In this document: positions 1-11,560 of the stretch, piece after piece
Layout of the letters: each line of letters starts with the position of its first letter
Numbering within the stretch: the first letter of the stretch is position 1
Source of the DNA: Sinonovacula constricta
Lineage: Eukaryota > Mollusca > Bivalvia > Cardiida > Solecurtidae
Assembly: GCA_007844125.1 (NCBI GenBank)
Contig: CM017567.1
Span: 8,392,196-8,456,195, forward strand
Length of the DNA stretch: 64,000 nucleotides
Direction of reading: 5' to 3'
Notes under the pieces: model-generated
Seen by the model: only the letters and a program-made list of their open reading frames with translations
Databases searched by the model: none
Told to the model about the DNA's origin: nothing
Position numbers and translations under genes: made by a program

Positions 1-1298
1 ATTGTACTTTGGCAACTGTTTCCACAGCTGTATAGTGATGTGACTGGGTCGAAGTGGGAGAGGGGGGCAGAGAAGAGGCAGTGCACGGTAAGGTGATTTC
101 ATGCTGTTAACCAGATGGCAATTCGCTGTCAAGAGACATGACCCACCCCTTCTATCCTATCACATATTGACAGTGTCTAAAGTCGTTGGGAGCGGTAAGA
201 TCAACTAAAAAAAAAGTATTTTCATTTTCCCTTCAAACTTAATCAAAGTGAAATAAAAATAATAAAATATTTGAATCCCAAAATCTCTATTCGAATAGCG
301 ACTTGATATTCGAATATTCATTAACATCCCTATATATAATACACATGGTCTGTATTATATATTATATAAACAATCAGTGTTTCAATATGATACCATGTAA
401 TATATTTTATTATATAGAATAACATACTTGAATCAATGTGTTTGTAAAATGTTTAAACATTAAGTTCTTGTTGTTTTTTCTTATCCTCAATTCAATAACA
501 CTACTAAAAAGTCTGTTATAATAAACAACTATATTACAGTATTACTAACAATTATATGTTTAACACACAAACATCCAAGTAGTCAAAAAATTGTGTTAAA
601 AATGTCGCTTTTTTTTTTATTTTAGCTAATAAAAAAGGCTCATGAAATAAAAAAAATGGCTTATATTTTTTTTAATTTGGCTCATTGGTTGGCTCGGACA
701 AAAAAAAACAGAGGGAGCCCTAGTGTTATGTTAAGAGTTAAACATGTTTTTACTTAATTTGTGAAAGTATGGAACAAAGTCTCATGCTGCATATACCAGT
801 ATATAACCTAGTCAGTGTGTAGAGGCTTTTGTATGTTGAAACAAGTGGTGATTATTGCATTAGTGTCAGAACTATATATAGTAAAATGCAAATAGATTAC
901 TGAATAGTATTTAATAAACAATATTGAACAGTGATATAGAAAGCACTTATACACTATTGATAGACTTAAAGCATGTCCTCACATTTATACTTTGACCACG
1001 GTTTGTTAAGTTTTGACCCCACTGAATTTTATTTTGACCCCTGAAAAAAAAACTCTACTGAAATCCCTGAATGACAAATGCAATTTGGTCATCCAATCTG
1101 AATCCCTGTTCTTTGCATTTGCGAATTTATAATTTTAACAACAACATTCAGTTGCACTACTTGAAATTTTTACTCATGAAGCAATATACCCTACACATTT
1201 TAATGGAATGAAACTTTTGTTTTCAAAAATTATCATTGGGGATTTCCCATTAAAAACGTCAATTAAGGTGATCTGACAAACTTAATGTGAAAACTTAC
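1..1298. other. Probable MINDY3 intron 1 and unexplained AT-rich DNA
   Basis: If the MINDY3 call is right, this is part of its first intron. It is AT-rich with many A and T runs. I see no exon, RNA gene or clear element end here. A slightly GC-richer patch at about 40-180 has no open frame I recognise. Confidence 0.4.
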
Positions 1299-1404
1299 CT
1301 TGTGCCCATCTGGAGAAAACTTCGTCTTTCAAATCATTTCCCCAAAGAAACTGTTTAACTTCTGCTAACAAACTATCGTCAATTCTGTCATTTGATTCTG
1401 CCAT
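1299..1404 (-). CDS. MINDY3: MINDY3-like deubiquitinase, first coding exon (partial gene)
   Basis: The ATG at 1,404-1,402 opens a 106-nt exon (35 codons plus one base) ending in a consensus donor (GTAAGT, from 1,298 downward). The peptide carries FLWGND followed by DEVFSRWAQG. This resembles the start of MINDY3 (FAM188A), where LVWGT is followed by IFCRWTQG just before the first conserved block. MINDY3 is a cysteine-protease deubiquitinase that trims Lys48-linked ubiquitin chains. The catalytic region would lie in later exons, further left. I searched the minus strand of 1-1,290 by eye and found no second exon, so it is probably outside the window. The call rests on about 30 residues and is good but not certain. 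An open frame continues upstream of the ATG, but it shows no similarity I recognise, and the ATG matches the family start. Confidence 0.68.
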
Positions 1405-1679
1405 AATTTGAGGAACTAATAACAACAATATGAAGTTACTCAAAAATCTAATAGACGCGCCATGTTGTTTTTTAACACAAACTATTTCGCGGGACCAAGT
1501 GTATACGGCAGTCGACATACGGTGCCGGATTTCGGGAATGCCGGAAAACATTTATTATTGCGTAAATATAATAATTGCAGTTTTAAACTTGTGTTTGCAT
1601 GTTTTTTTTTATTTTAATATGAATAGGGTTTTTTAAATATGGTGTATAGACGAAATAGATATAATTTTGATTAAATCTC

Positions 1680-1729
1680 TTAACTTGATGTTATTGGCGC
1701 CGCTCTGGACGCAAATAACATCAAGTTAA
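1680..1729. repeat. 16-bp perfect inverted repeat (hairpin)
   Basis: The arm TTAACTTGATGTTATT at 1,680-1,695 is perfectly reverse-complemented by 1,714-1,729. The 18-nt loop is GC-rich and contains GGCGCCG. It lies about 275 bp upstream of the MINDY3 start codon. It could be the relic of a small element or a cruciform-prone site; no function is visible. Confidence 0.75.
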
Positions 1730-1754
1730 CATAACTATATAATTATAATTATCT

Positions 1755-2300
1755 GTACTGGTGGTCAATATCTATACTGATGGCCATATATGTGTAGTAT
1801 GTATTTATATTGGTGGTCTATAACGGCAATCAGCTAGGGTAGGTGGTCATATATGCCTATTTTGTATTTTACTGACGGGGTATTTTTGTGTCAACCGGCT
1901 AGGGTAGGTAGTCATTTATACCTATGTATATTACATGTATATGGCTTTGATGTTATTAGGCTATGATGGCAGTGAGGGCAGGTCGTCATATATGTCTATT
2001 ATGAATTATAAGCATGGGCTGTTATCGTGACCAGTGAGGTTAGGTGGTCAGATATGTCTATTATGTATTTAATAGGTGAGCTAATGTGGCAACCAGCGAG
2101 AAGAGGTGGTCAAATATGACTATTATGTATTATATAGGTGGGCACATCTATCAAATACACAATAGCCATAACTGAAGACATACCGTCGTTAGTTGCCGAA
2201 ACAACCCATCTATATAATATATTAAAGTCACCTATGACCACCTACCTTCACTGCTTGCCGGCCCAGTCCTCTATATTATAGATAATAGACATATGACCTT
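1755..2300. repeat. Degenerate ~70-bp tandem repeat with an inverted end copy
   Basis: Five or six diverged units share the pattern GGTGGTCATATATG, then CTATTATGTATT, then GGCAACCAGC. They run from about 1,755 to 2,150. Between about 2,228 and 2,300 the same motif returns on the other strand (GACCACCTACC followed by TAATAGACATATGACC), so the block ends in an inverted copy. No coding potential is visible. Confidence 0.6.
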
Positions 2301-2806
2301 ATGGTTAAGTCCTGACTGAAAACCAGGCACTTTTCAGCAGTAAGCAGATAAATGAAATAAAAGCAAAATATCGTACAAAAACCAGACACTAATTATTACA
2401 ACCACAGTTTTGTATACAGACGTAGAAGGGCGAAATAATAAAACATAAAATGAGTACGATCGAAACAGCGGTGACTCCAAATATATAAAACCATTCGTGT
2501 AAAAAATTATCTGTTTAGATGCTGGTTCAATTCGTAGAAGGCATGTGATTGGTGGAGAGATTAATATATTGCCCATCTGATGACAGCATTGTGCATGATT
2601 GCGATTTTATCTGACGGTCAATTAGAACGTGCATGTTATAAACATGGAATTTTACAACAGACGAAGTTCAACCGCATTCCACTTCTTTGTTGCAACATTA
2701 TAGTCCTGTTTAATAACCTCTGTTATCTCCCCTGAATAATTGCCTCCCTTAAACGCTCTTTAGCGTGGAGGTTCGCATTTCATTTCCTGTGGAGAGCAAA
2801 TCAAAA

Positions 2807-3076
2807 ATGTCAACGATGGCAGAAAAGGTGTTAAACTCGACTGAAAAAAGAGACATTATTGTTGTGTGTGTTGCAATTACAGGGGAGAGTTGACAGAAAG
2901 ACGCCACCTTTCACAGATTTCCAACTGACGATAAACTGAGACTTTCATGTCGAAAAAATGCACGAAGCGCTACGCTCAATGCTGCTATAGAGTTCCATCA
3001 TTTAAAGCGTGTTTTACAAGATGCACGAGCTACTGGTATATTGATAAAAACTGGTCACACAGATTACCCCGCGTAG
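2807..3076 (+). pseudogene. Broken THAP-like zinc-finger fragment
   Basis: From the ATG at 2,807 one frame runs to a TAG at 3,074, interrupted only by a TGA at 2,891. It begins with a VVCVAIT stretch and, after the stop, reads FHRFPTDDKLRL. This is the FHRFP-D-LR signature of THAP (C2CH) DNA-binding domains, found in P-element-like transposases and host THAP proteins. The second zinc-binding pair (C-x2-H) is not seen in frame. The stretch between the two blocks also looks THAP-like in a neighbouring frame, so at least one frameshift has occurred besides the stop. This is a decayed copy or a lone relic exon, not an active gene. Confidence 0.45.
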
Positions 3077-3734
3077 AATTCCGGAGGTAGTCGGAAACAT
3101 TTTACTCTGATTCGCACGTTTCGGCCAGATCAGAAATTCATTCGAAGTTTAAGCATTATAGTCGAGGCGCGCTGAAATGGCTACGGGAGTCGGAGATAAC
3201 CGAATATCTACGAGAATCAAATTAATGTGTCAAATGGAATTATTTCTTTTAGAAATATTCACCATGGCTGATATACTATTTATAATGCCTATTTCTAGTA
3301 TCCACTATCTAACACATTGAAAATACATCGTCACACTGCAACAATGACAAAACTGACAAAATTTGTCATATTTTTGTTCAAAGGCAGCTATGTGATGTCA
3401 TAAAAGTTAACCAATATATGTGATTCACTATAAATATTTCTTAGTAATATTTTTTTTTAAATTACAGCCATGCAATAAAAGATTAATCATTTTTATAATT
3501 ATTGTTTATTGCACGTGGTTTAAACAACTTTGGAATGATTGGCATTCTCATAAATTCCCATTGAAAACCTTCAGGCTTGACTCGGTTTCTGGAAAAGGTG
3601 GATATTTGGTACAAATAGGTAAATAGGAAAAGGTCCTATCAAAATGTTCACAGATATTTAAAATTTATCTACCAGTAGACAAAGGCAAACAAGGTAAATG
3701 CAAATGTGACAAAAACACAGAGACGAGACATTAC

Positions 3735-3900
3735 ACACATAAAGAAAAACCATCAGTTACCGCCTTGGAACGGTCAATCGGCAAAAGGGCCAACTGGGGT
3801 GCTTAAACCTGGTTTGTGGAGCGCTCCAACCTCGCACTTCCTGGAGGTTTTTCTAGCAAACAAACAGTGTAAATAACAACATCCCGTCAAAGTGAAACAA
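3735..3900. repeat. Probable dispersed-repeat fragment, unclassified
   Basis: This stretch (CGCCTTGGAACGGTCAATCG and onwards) is GC-richer than its surroundings and has no open frame. It looks like the tail of a dispersed element, but no second copy lies in the window, so the call is weak. Confidence 0.25.
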
Positions 3901-4063
3901 CTAACAGTAAGCACCTGCATCGGGAGTTAAAACAGATACAATGAACTTATATACATACATAATAACTAGTAATAAAATAAACTATAAACATATGTACAGT
4001 ATGTACATTAGATAAAAGCCTCGGCAACGTAAAAACAAAACCCCCAAACGAGAGATCACTTTG

Positions 4064-4182
4064 AAATAAAACAGCCCAAGCGCTGATATATTATAAGATA
4101 TTATAGGAACAAATAAAACAGCCCAAGCGCTGATATATTATAATAACAAATAAAACAGCCCAAACGCTGATATATAACAAGA
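4064..4182 (+). repeat. Three-copy short tandem repeat
   Basis: Three units start with AAATAAAACAGCCCAA, followed by CGCTGATATAT. The first unit is longer because of an extra TATTATAGGAA-type insert. The block sits immediately upstream of the MITE at 4,196. Confidence 0.75.
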
Positions 4183-4186
4183 TCAA

Positions 4187-4520
4187 TTTAAATATCATTC
4201 TCTCACCAGAGGGCGTGATACACAAGTTTCGCTCACACCTCTGTCAACGCCGGTGTACAAGATTCTTGTACAAAATATAAATAATGAATAAAATGCTCGT
4301 GAGATTATTTTGATCTCTGTATATTTTACTTAAAATGAAAATGGGTATTTTTTTTTTTAGAACAATGTTTAAGATATATTTTAACCCAAATTTTCGGGGA
4401 ACTATTTTGCGACATTTGACGGTAGAATATCACGTGTATGAGAACTACTTTTCCCGGCGTTGACAGAGGTGTAAGCGAAACTTGTGTAGCACGCCCTCTG
4501 GTGAGAGAATGTTTAAATAT
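4187..4520. mobile_element. MULE-like MITE with 54-bp TIRs and 9-bp target duplication
   Basis: The element spans 4,196-4,511 (316 bp). Its left end (CATTCTCTCACCAGAGGGCG, continuing to about 4,249) is the reverse complement of 4,458-4,511 with only two mismatches. Both sides are flanked by TTTAAATAT (4,187-4,195 and 4,512-4,520). A 9-bp duplication with long inverted repeats is the usual mark of Mutator-like (MULE) elements; hAT elements normally give 8 bp. There is no transposase, so it is non-autonomous. The intact duplication and near-identical arms suggest a fairly recent insertion. Confidence 0.85.
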
Positions 4521-4961
4521 GGGATATAATGCCATGACATTATGTTCCAAGAGTGTCAAACGTGAAATGTAAAAAATACGAAAGAAAACATCGAAATTTA
4601 GAAAACAACCTACCAACAAAATAAAACGTAGTATTGCTAAGAGCTAATAAGTTAAAAAAAACAGTTCATGAAAAGCCGAGGATTTATCCGCAGTTGGCAT
4701 ATTATATGTAAGAAAGGTACTAAAAATCCCGATGTTATGCCAACTGTGCAATCTCGCGTAAAGGGTATGGAGACTGCTCAAGTTGTCTGGCCTATATAGG
4801 GCACGACTGGAGAGATGAAGAGACAAGAATTCCAAGTGTAACTGTCCAATTATGGCTTTAATCACTGTTTTCATATAGTCTCAACGACCTGTCCGGTCAT
4901 CGTGTAAAAACACTTCCAGCACATTTGCCAATTTAATGCTAGATGCTTATATCTCATTAAA

Positions 4962-5013
<52 letters not shown>

Positions 5014-6039
5014 TTTCATTTTTTATTTATTTATTATTATTTTATTTTAGTTGTAAATTTCACATGGCTTGTCCCAACAATCAGTGCAGTGAAATATGTT
5101 CAGCAAGATGATGTGTTTCTCATTCGGATTAATATTTTTCGTTGTTACTGCCACCTAGACAAAATTGTTTGTTATGATGAACTTATCTTAACCGATTTCC
5201 CAAGAACACTTCAATATTACATGCTGTTCTTTGCTATGGACTGTTTCGTTGCTAAAAGATAATCTTACTTTGTTAACATGCAATATGAGCATTAAAGGAC
5301 TTACCGAGAAGCATTTCTAGCTATGTACGTAAGTATAAATAAGTAAAAGCTTACCAATAATCTATGTACAATTACGTTCAAGGTTTAGACATTTAAATGA
5401 TAAAAATAAATATCCAAACTGACATGTTTTTGTGAAAGTCACAGGCATACAAAAATAAATATAAAGATATAAAAATAAAAATATTAAAATAAAGAACGCC
5501 GTTTACCGACTTAGGACCCGTATTTTATCGGGGTTATTCATAAGTCCGCAGAACAGACGTTCCCCATGTGCAAATTTCAATGAGAATTCTATATATAGGC
5601 GTCGCGCTCCAGCGCGTCGCCAAATAATTGGTTTTGGAAATAGGTGACATCACAGCTTTGAGAAGCGAAAATATTTTTAACGGTTATTTTTATGTTATTT
5701 TTTTTTATTAAAATGACCATGTTTTGTAATAAATATATTATGGTATATATTATGGTGTTTGGTTTCTTATGTTTCTTAAACAACAACCACTTAAGCTAGA
5801 AAATGCAAAGAACTGTGATAAAAATCACAATTAAAACCTTATTAATCTCAGTTGTTGGGTCTTATTTTTATACTACTTGACTGCACTTATACGTATTCAA
5901 AATCACAGACTTCTACAGAAACATTTTAATAGATAGACGTGCAAAATTTCTTCCTAATTGAAGTTTTGTTAGGATTTAAACTGTTTGGTTGTACTTTTTA
6001 TGGTTACTCTGTATTAAGTGCCTGCGCAAAAAATCTGAA
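4521..6039. other. Gene-free stretch with an (ATT)n microsatellite
   Basis: A pure (ATT)n tract of about 17 units runs from about 4,960 to 5,012 and is followed by T-rich sequence. Open frames across it are only the repeat read as isoleucine. I see no gene or element end in the rest. Confidence 0.6.
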
Positions 6040-6481
6040 AAGATCACGCAAAATGCTGATTATTGGTGTCCTACATCTATGTGAAAAGTGAAGCATGACA
6101 CACCACTCGTCATAAAAAATAGGTATTTCATATCTAAGTCACGCTGCACGGTTAGCTATTTTTAAACTAAGAATACCACGTGACCCGTAACTTTATATAT
6201 TCATTCGCGTACTCCGCTCTGACATCGATGTCTATTTTCAGAAATCACAATCATACATATTTATAGTTTTAGAAAGAATGGGCATGAAGAGTGATTTAAC
6301 TCACAGTTTCTACGGTCTTACAATTTAGACAATGTTCAAAATTGTCTTGTGTTAGACTTAGGTTTGACTTTTTACAGAAATTATGCCACAATCCCCCATT
6401 CCCACCCCACCCCCACTCCCACCCCCACCCCAATCCAGGTTTGCATGGTTTGGTGAAGGCAAACTGTCGGATACCACCTTT
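6040..6481 (+). repeat. Dispersed repeat, copy 1 (partner at 13,592-14,011)
   Basis: About 440 bp match 13,592-14,011 in the same orientation along the whole length. Shared blocks include GTCCTACATCT, TATTTTTAAACTA, GCTCTGACATCGA followed by GTCTATTTTCAG, and at the end GGCAAACTGT followed by GGATACCA. A C-rich tract at about 6,388-6,436 is present only in this copy. There are no terminal inverted repeats or tRNA-like head, and the class is unknown. Confidence 0.75.
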
Positions 6482-7276
6482 TAAGGGTAAATAATTCTGT
6501 ATAAAGAATATTTTTGGATGGTTGATTTGGATGATGATTTATTTATTAATACAGGACCAGTATATATACTAAATGAGAATTGTTCTGTTAATTAATAATG
6601 TAAATGTTGGTACGATTGTTGGTCATAAACAAGTGAAAATCAAAGCTCATATATGCAAGTGCATTTCAAAAACATTTTCTTTTGTTGAATGCTCTGTTTA
6701 CTACATTTTTTTGACATTATTTTCCGGCGACTTTGATGCACTGCATCAACTTTTTCTTGTAATATAATCTCACTCGGATGAGTATAATCTCTGCTGCATT
6801 CGAATCATCTTTGGCGAGGGGATCAGAATGCCTGATAATGGACCCGCGACAATAGAACTGTGTCGCACATTTAATCGGGAACTAAATGTTCGGAGTACTC
6901 GGAAGACACCCTTATTACCCATGATGCACTGTTTGTTATTATTTTGACAGATGACACAAAATGCGTTTTATATCACAGAAATTACCTTTTTTTGATATAT
7001 TGATCTACTTTATTGTATTGTGGTAAGCATATATAAAGATAATAACTTGTATTCATTATAAGAGTCCCTTCCGATCGAAAATCAAACAGTTTTTTGCCTT
7101 ATGTCCTGTGCCCTCTGTATTTTCATTTTTTTTTTTGAAAACCAAACAACAAAATTAGATAATTATGTAATAGGGGAAAACGGTGGACGCTGGTCAAAAG
7201 GGGAAAAAATTCGCGAAGAATACAAAATTCAGTATAAATTCAGTATATTATATATTTCTTTATATTACTTTAACTT

Positions 7277-8025
7277 TCATGAACAAGTCTTGAAGAAGTC
7301 TATTAGGGTTAGGGTAAGCCTAAATAGGCATGTCTCTTTGATTTTTGCTGCTGTTTCCAGCGTTTGGATAACCAAGACATGACACCTAACCTTGGTGTAT
7401 TTTTCAGCAGATGCCTTATGCCTTTCACTGTTATTGTGAGTTTTAAGTCTCCTTGAAGGATTATTGCCTAACACTGTACCACATGAAACATAGGACACAT
7501 TAACATCATTTCTTGATGCAAAACAGTTCACAATATTTAGACATGTAGCCTTTTTTAGAAAAACTATAATGCAGGCAAGTATAACGTGATTCATAAATGT
7601 GTTGGTTGAAACAACAAGTGTCTGCTTTTGTTTCTTTTGATTTGGAACTTTCTGTTACTATTGGGGAGTCAGTTACTGATGCAGTATTCATTGCATGCCG
7701 ACTGTTCAGAAAATGTGGCAGCTCCAGTAACTGTACTACTAGTTCATGTTGATTCGGGCTGAGATTCTTCGCACGATGTAGATTGCCTGCTTTCGCTTGT
7801 TTTGGTATCATTTTTATCAGCACTTTCGATCACATCTGATTGATTATCGAGGTCTTCCTTACCCAGCTCACTAGAAGACAGTGTCTTAAAAAATGTATCA
7901 ATTCGTTTTGAATTTTTTGCATCAGATAGTTTTATTTTTTGTTGCTGTTGTAATTTTCTCCATTTGTGAGACATGAAATATGACGACCGGAAATAAACAA
8001 ACACTTGTTTGGTTTCGGCTATCAA
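7277..8025 (-). pseudogene. Decayed zinc-finger/hAT-transposase-like fragment
   Basis: Overlapping minus-strand frames keep pieces of one protein. An N-terminal piece from the ATG at 7,974 reads MSHKWRKLQQQQK, then KRIDTFFK, and is rich in Ser, Asp and Glu. A piece around 7,400-7,470 reads SRRLKTHNNSERHKAS. The form LKxHxxSxxHKxA is typical of the TTF-type/BED-like zinc fingers at the start of hAT-derived transposases and ZMYM-like host proteins. No single frame covers both pieces, so it is frameshifted. The hAT catalytic and dimerisation regions are absent. It could also be an old multi-exon gene, which I consider less likely. Confidence 0.35.
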
Positions 8026-9156
8026 AATTGGTTCCCATTATTACAAATAGTGAGTGTCAAAAGCTAGGATGTACGATCGGAGCACCTTGGACAATTCACG
8101 AATCATTATGATTATCCCGAGATGGAATAACCTGAGGAGATCTGATTGCTAAGATGCAATGTCCTGACGTAGCGAGTCTGTATTTAGTAAAACTTGTTAA
8201 AAATTATACTCGGTATCGTGCATACATTGTTTCTAAAAAGAAGTTCTTTAAAATGTGTATATTTCAGAAACAGATTCAACTAAACTAAAAATTAAGCATT
8301 TTATTAACCGGTACTTTTTTGATTTACACTCTACAAGGGGAAAAATGATTTTCGATGGGGAAAGTTTTTCTAGAGGGAGACTCTGACTATCAGTGTCAGT
8401 TTGTTAAGGAAAAAAGACCCTGGAGCTATAGAGTGTGAATTTAGAATCTCATGGTGATCAAGTGCATTTCTAATAGTGATCTTTTCATCTTTTTGACCCT
8501 ACATTGATTACAAATGTATTGATCAATTTAAATGAGGTATAGGACAGGTCAAACATCTTTCCTCTTTACAAATTTGTACTAGAGATATTGCACATTCTAC
8601 ATATAATAAGCTCCTACACTTTGATTAAAAGCATTACACGGGGCCATCTGTAATAACAGTCAAAGACATTTGGGTGGCAGCAGTTTAATGACCCTGTTTG
8701 CAAACCAATGGACTTTTTACATATCAACAAAGTTGCAAATTGGCTCATTTGAAGTTATTATGGAAAAACATGTTAATTTAAGAAAATTTCCCATTATTAT
8801 GTAACATTGTGAGAAACTTAATAGAACAGAAAATAGATATAAGGGTCAGAGTATGTTATTTATATACAAAAAACTTTAAAACAATACAGTAGATTCTCTT
8901 GTATACATAAAGATGTCACGCTTGACTGGAAATATTTACATTTTACTAGGATATTTATTAGATGTTGAAGTAACAAAAATGCATATGTTATTATTTTATT
9001 GAAGATGTGCTAGTATTTATTAAGTTTTTAAACATATTTCCCCTAGAATCTTAATTATTATTTTAAATTAAAACAACATAATTTGATATCAGGAAGGAGT
9101 CATATACTCATCAGATCCTCTGTTTTCTATGCGTCCAGTTTATACCATAAAACATT
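8026..9156. other. Gene-free stretch, nothing recognised
   Basis: AT-rich DNA with no open frame, tandem array or element end that I can recognise. Confidence 0.5.
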
Positions 9157-10756
9157 CAGGGTTTGTACAGAGTGTGGAAGTTCTGGAAAAGTACGGAATT
9201 TTAAAAGGGTTTTTTCAGGTCTGGAAAAAGTACGGAAAACAATGCTGTAGGAGAAAAAGTCTGAAAAATGTCTGGAAAAAAGATTGTAAATGTAACATTG
9301 GATGGGGGGTTGGAGTGAGTGAAGATCCAACACCAATTTGCTTTTACACATTTCTTGTATATATTTCTACCACATGTATGTCCTATGATTAACATATTAT
9401 GAGAATAATATCATTTATGCATCACATATTATTGTAAATCATACAACAATGCCAACAAATGTTAATAACTATAAATTACCACAACCTGATATGACTGGGG
9501 TTCGAACCCGGGACCTTGAGACTGAGTGGCAAACACTCTACCAACTGAGCAAACCGGGCTGTTTGCTCCTAATTAATTCTTATACCATAAAAACATACCA
9601 CTACCCATGGCACTTTAATAAACTTTTCGATAACCAACTTCCTAAATAATGTTTATCTCAAATGTTTTTTAAGAATAAATACAATTAGAAAACTGCAACA
9701 CAATATTCACAATACTTACAAGGACTATGTGTGACTCACTCACACTTTTTGCTGTGACATTGCTGTAAGTAAGCAGTTCTGTAAATAAATATGCAATTCT
9801 ATTAGTGTGCAATAACTGTTAGTAATTTCAGTTTGTCATAGCCGTTGTCAGTTGTTACCGTCTTTTTAATATTTCTAATGCCAAAACAATACAAAATACC
9901 AGTGCTAAAAGAAAACGGGTAATCCAACCACTGAGTCAATACAATTCAACAACTCAAACACCAGTTCAAACCAACCTAAAGCAAACAATGAGAAACGATC
10001 CTTACAGGTTGACGACTGGCAGCGGGCCAGCGTGTTTCATAATGGAATCATGTGATATAAAAAGGCGCAAAGACCAAATTAGCAGACTGCACTAAGTTAA
10101 TAGTGAAAGTAATTACACAAAATTAAAAATGCTAATATACCACTCAGCTACATAAATGAGTTACAGCACCCGCAAAATACTCCATAAGAAATCAACATTT
10201 CAACAAAACAACCAAAGTCATGGGGAATTCTCTTTTGGCTCCTAATGTCTGACTAGGTTGAGATAACAATTTAATCATTATTTCTGTTTCTGGCCATGCC
10301 CCATTGTAGATTGCTCAGTTAGCCTTTTAACTATAGATTGATTAGCTCACTAATTATTAAGAATGCTGTTTTAATTAAATAAGTTGATAGATATATTTTC
10401 TGAACCAAAAAACACACAAGTGCTTTGGCAATATTGACACTAATTTGATTTATCATTGGCAGATACTCTGTGACATTGGTTCATCAATATCTTTTTGATT
10501 CAGAGCATGTTTTTACTTTTAAACTAAGTATATAATTATATAATAATTGCACTGTGAAAGTAATGATTATTAGTTAATATTGATTTTTAGATTAATTTTC
10601 CAGTATCATTTGGTTATAACACATTGTTAATAGGGTACACAGTATGTTGTCATAAAATGTTAATGCTTAATTTGTTGCATTGATGGGTTTAGAAATTTTA
10701 ATTTTATGTCTGGAAAGAGTCTAGATTTTTTTTCATACAGATCTGTATGAACCCTG
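9157..10756. mobile_element. Possible hAT-like element, 1.6 kb, eroded
   Basis: The left end CAGGGTTTGTACAGA at 9,157 is mirrored by an end at 10,756 whose reverse complement reads CAGGGTTCATACAGA. CAGGG-type ends followed by repeated CTGGAAAAAGT-like subterminal motifs fit hAT elements. The flanking 8 bp do not match, and no transposase frame remains. A tRNA-derived SINE head lies inside. The two ends could instead be separate fragments of one family. Confidence 0.4.
9493..9560 (-). mobile_element. tRNA-derived SINE head
   Basis: On the minus strand this reads a good A box (TGCTCAGTTGGTAGAGTG) and, 22 nt later, a B box (GGGTTCGAACCCC). The would-be acceptor stem (GCCCGG) has no partner downstream, so it is a tRNA-derived pol III promoter of a SINE and not a working tRNA gene. 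Confidence 0.65.
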
Positions 10757-11448
10757 AACGTTAAAACTTAAAGAAAATAATGATTAACAAGCAGGAAAAC
10801 TCCAGTTGAAGTAACTACAGTTTTTTTCCACATTTTTTTGTTAAATCTTCATTTGTTAAAAAATGTATGTAAGAAAATTGAAAGACAATGTGACTGGTGC
10901 CAAATATTCAATTAAATAAGACACAACTAAGTGAAATATTAATAGGAATATATTATGTCTAAAATGCAGCATGAGCATGATTATTATATGTCTATTCACT
11001 ATTCCTAAATAAAACAATGAATGGTGAAAAATGTGCTTGTCATAATTTGTTTTCCATTTATTTTTATTTTATTTATGATTAATATGTTACTGCAATTAAT
11101 TTCAGTATTGAAACTAAGGTACCATTGCAGTGACGCTACCAAAGTTCAGACAAAACATTCTACAAGAATGATTACAACCTCTTTTTAATTGATGACAAGA
11201 CACAACAAAAATTAAATGATTGCATATATTTTGTACACATGATTCTATAGAAACCATTACAAATAGATGTGAATAGAAAAGTGGATTCAGTCTGGACGAC
11301 TTGCCTATTAACAAAGGATTAACACAGAAGGCAAAAAACAAAAACATGGCACAATTCCATAAGACTTTTCCAGATATGACTAGTATACATGCTATGCTCA
11401 TTTGTTGCATATGAGTCTGACTTAAGGTTTACACTTTCTTTATTTTAG

Positions 11449-11560
11449 ACCATTTAAAGAAATGAAAAGAATGGAAAGCTGACCTCATCATTAAAAGAAA
11501 AGAAACCAAAAACTGGGGCACACTTCTCACCAAACTCAAGTGGAAGAAACACATGCAGAG
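11449..11560 (+). promoter_or_regulatory. Probable ATG9 5' untranslated segment
   Basis: A splice-acceptor-like stretch (TTCTTTATTTTAG, ending 11,448) precedes the ATG9 start by 112 bp. The first coding exon therefore probably begins at 11,449, with a non-coding exon and the true promoter further upstream. I could not place that exon. Confidence 0.4.

Noticed and set aside
4936..5262. 108-codon frame with a long isoleucine run
   Set aside because: The isoleucines are the (ATT)n microsatellite; the rest shows no similarity or splice signals.
9493..9560. Functional tRNA gene
   Set aside because: A and B boxes are good but the acceptor stem does not pair and the 3' end is wrong; it is a SINE head. 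The same holds for the other tRNA-like sites.
11540..11560. ATG9 start at a GTG at 11,540
   Set aside because: GTG is not an ATG; the ATG at 11,561 aligns with the family N-terminus (YQRL-type signal at residue 8).
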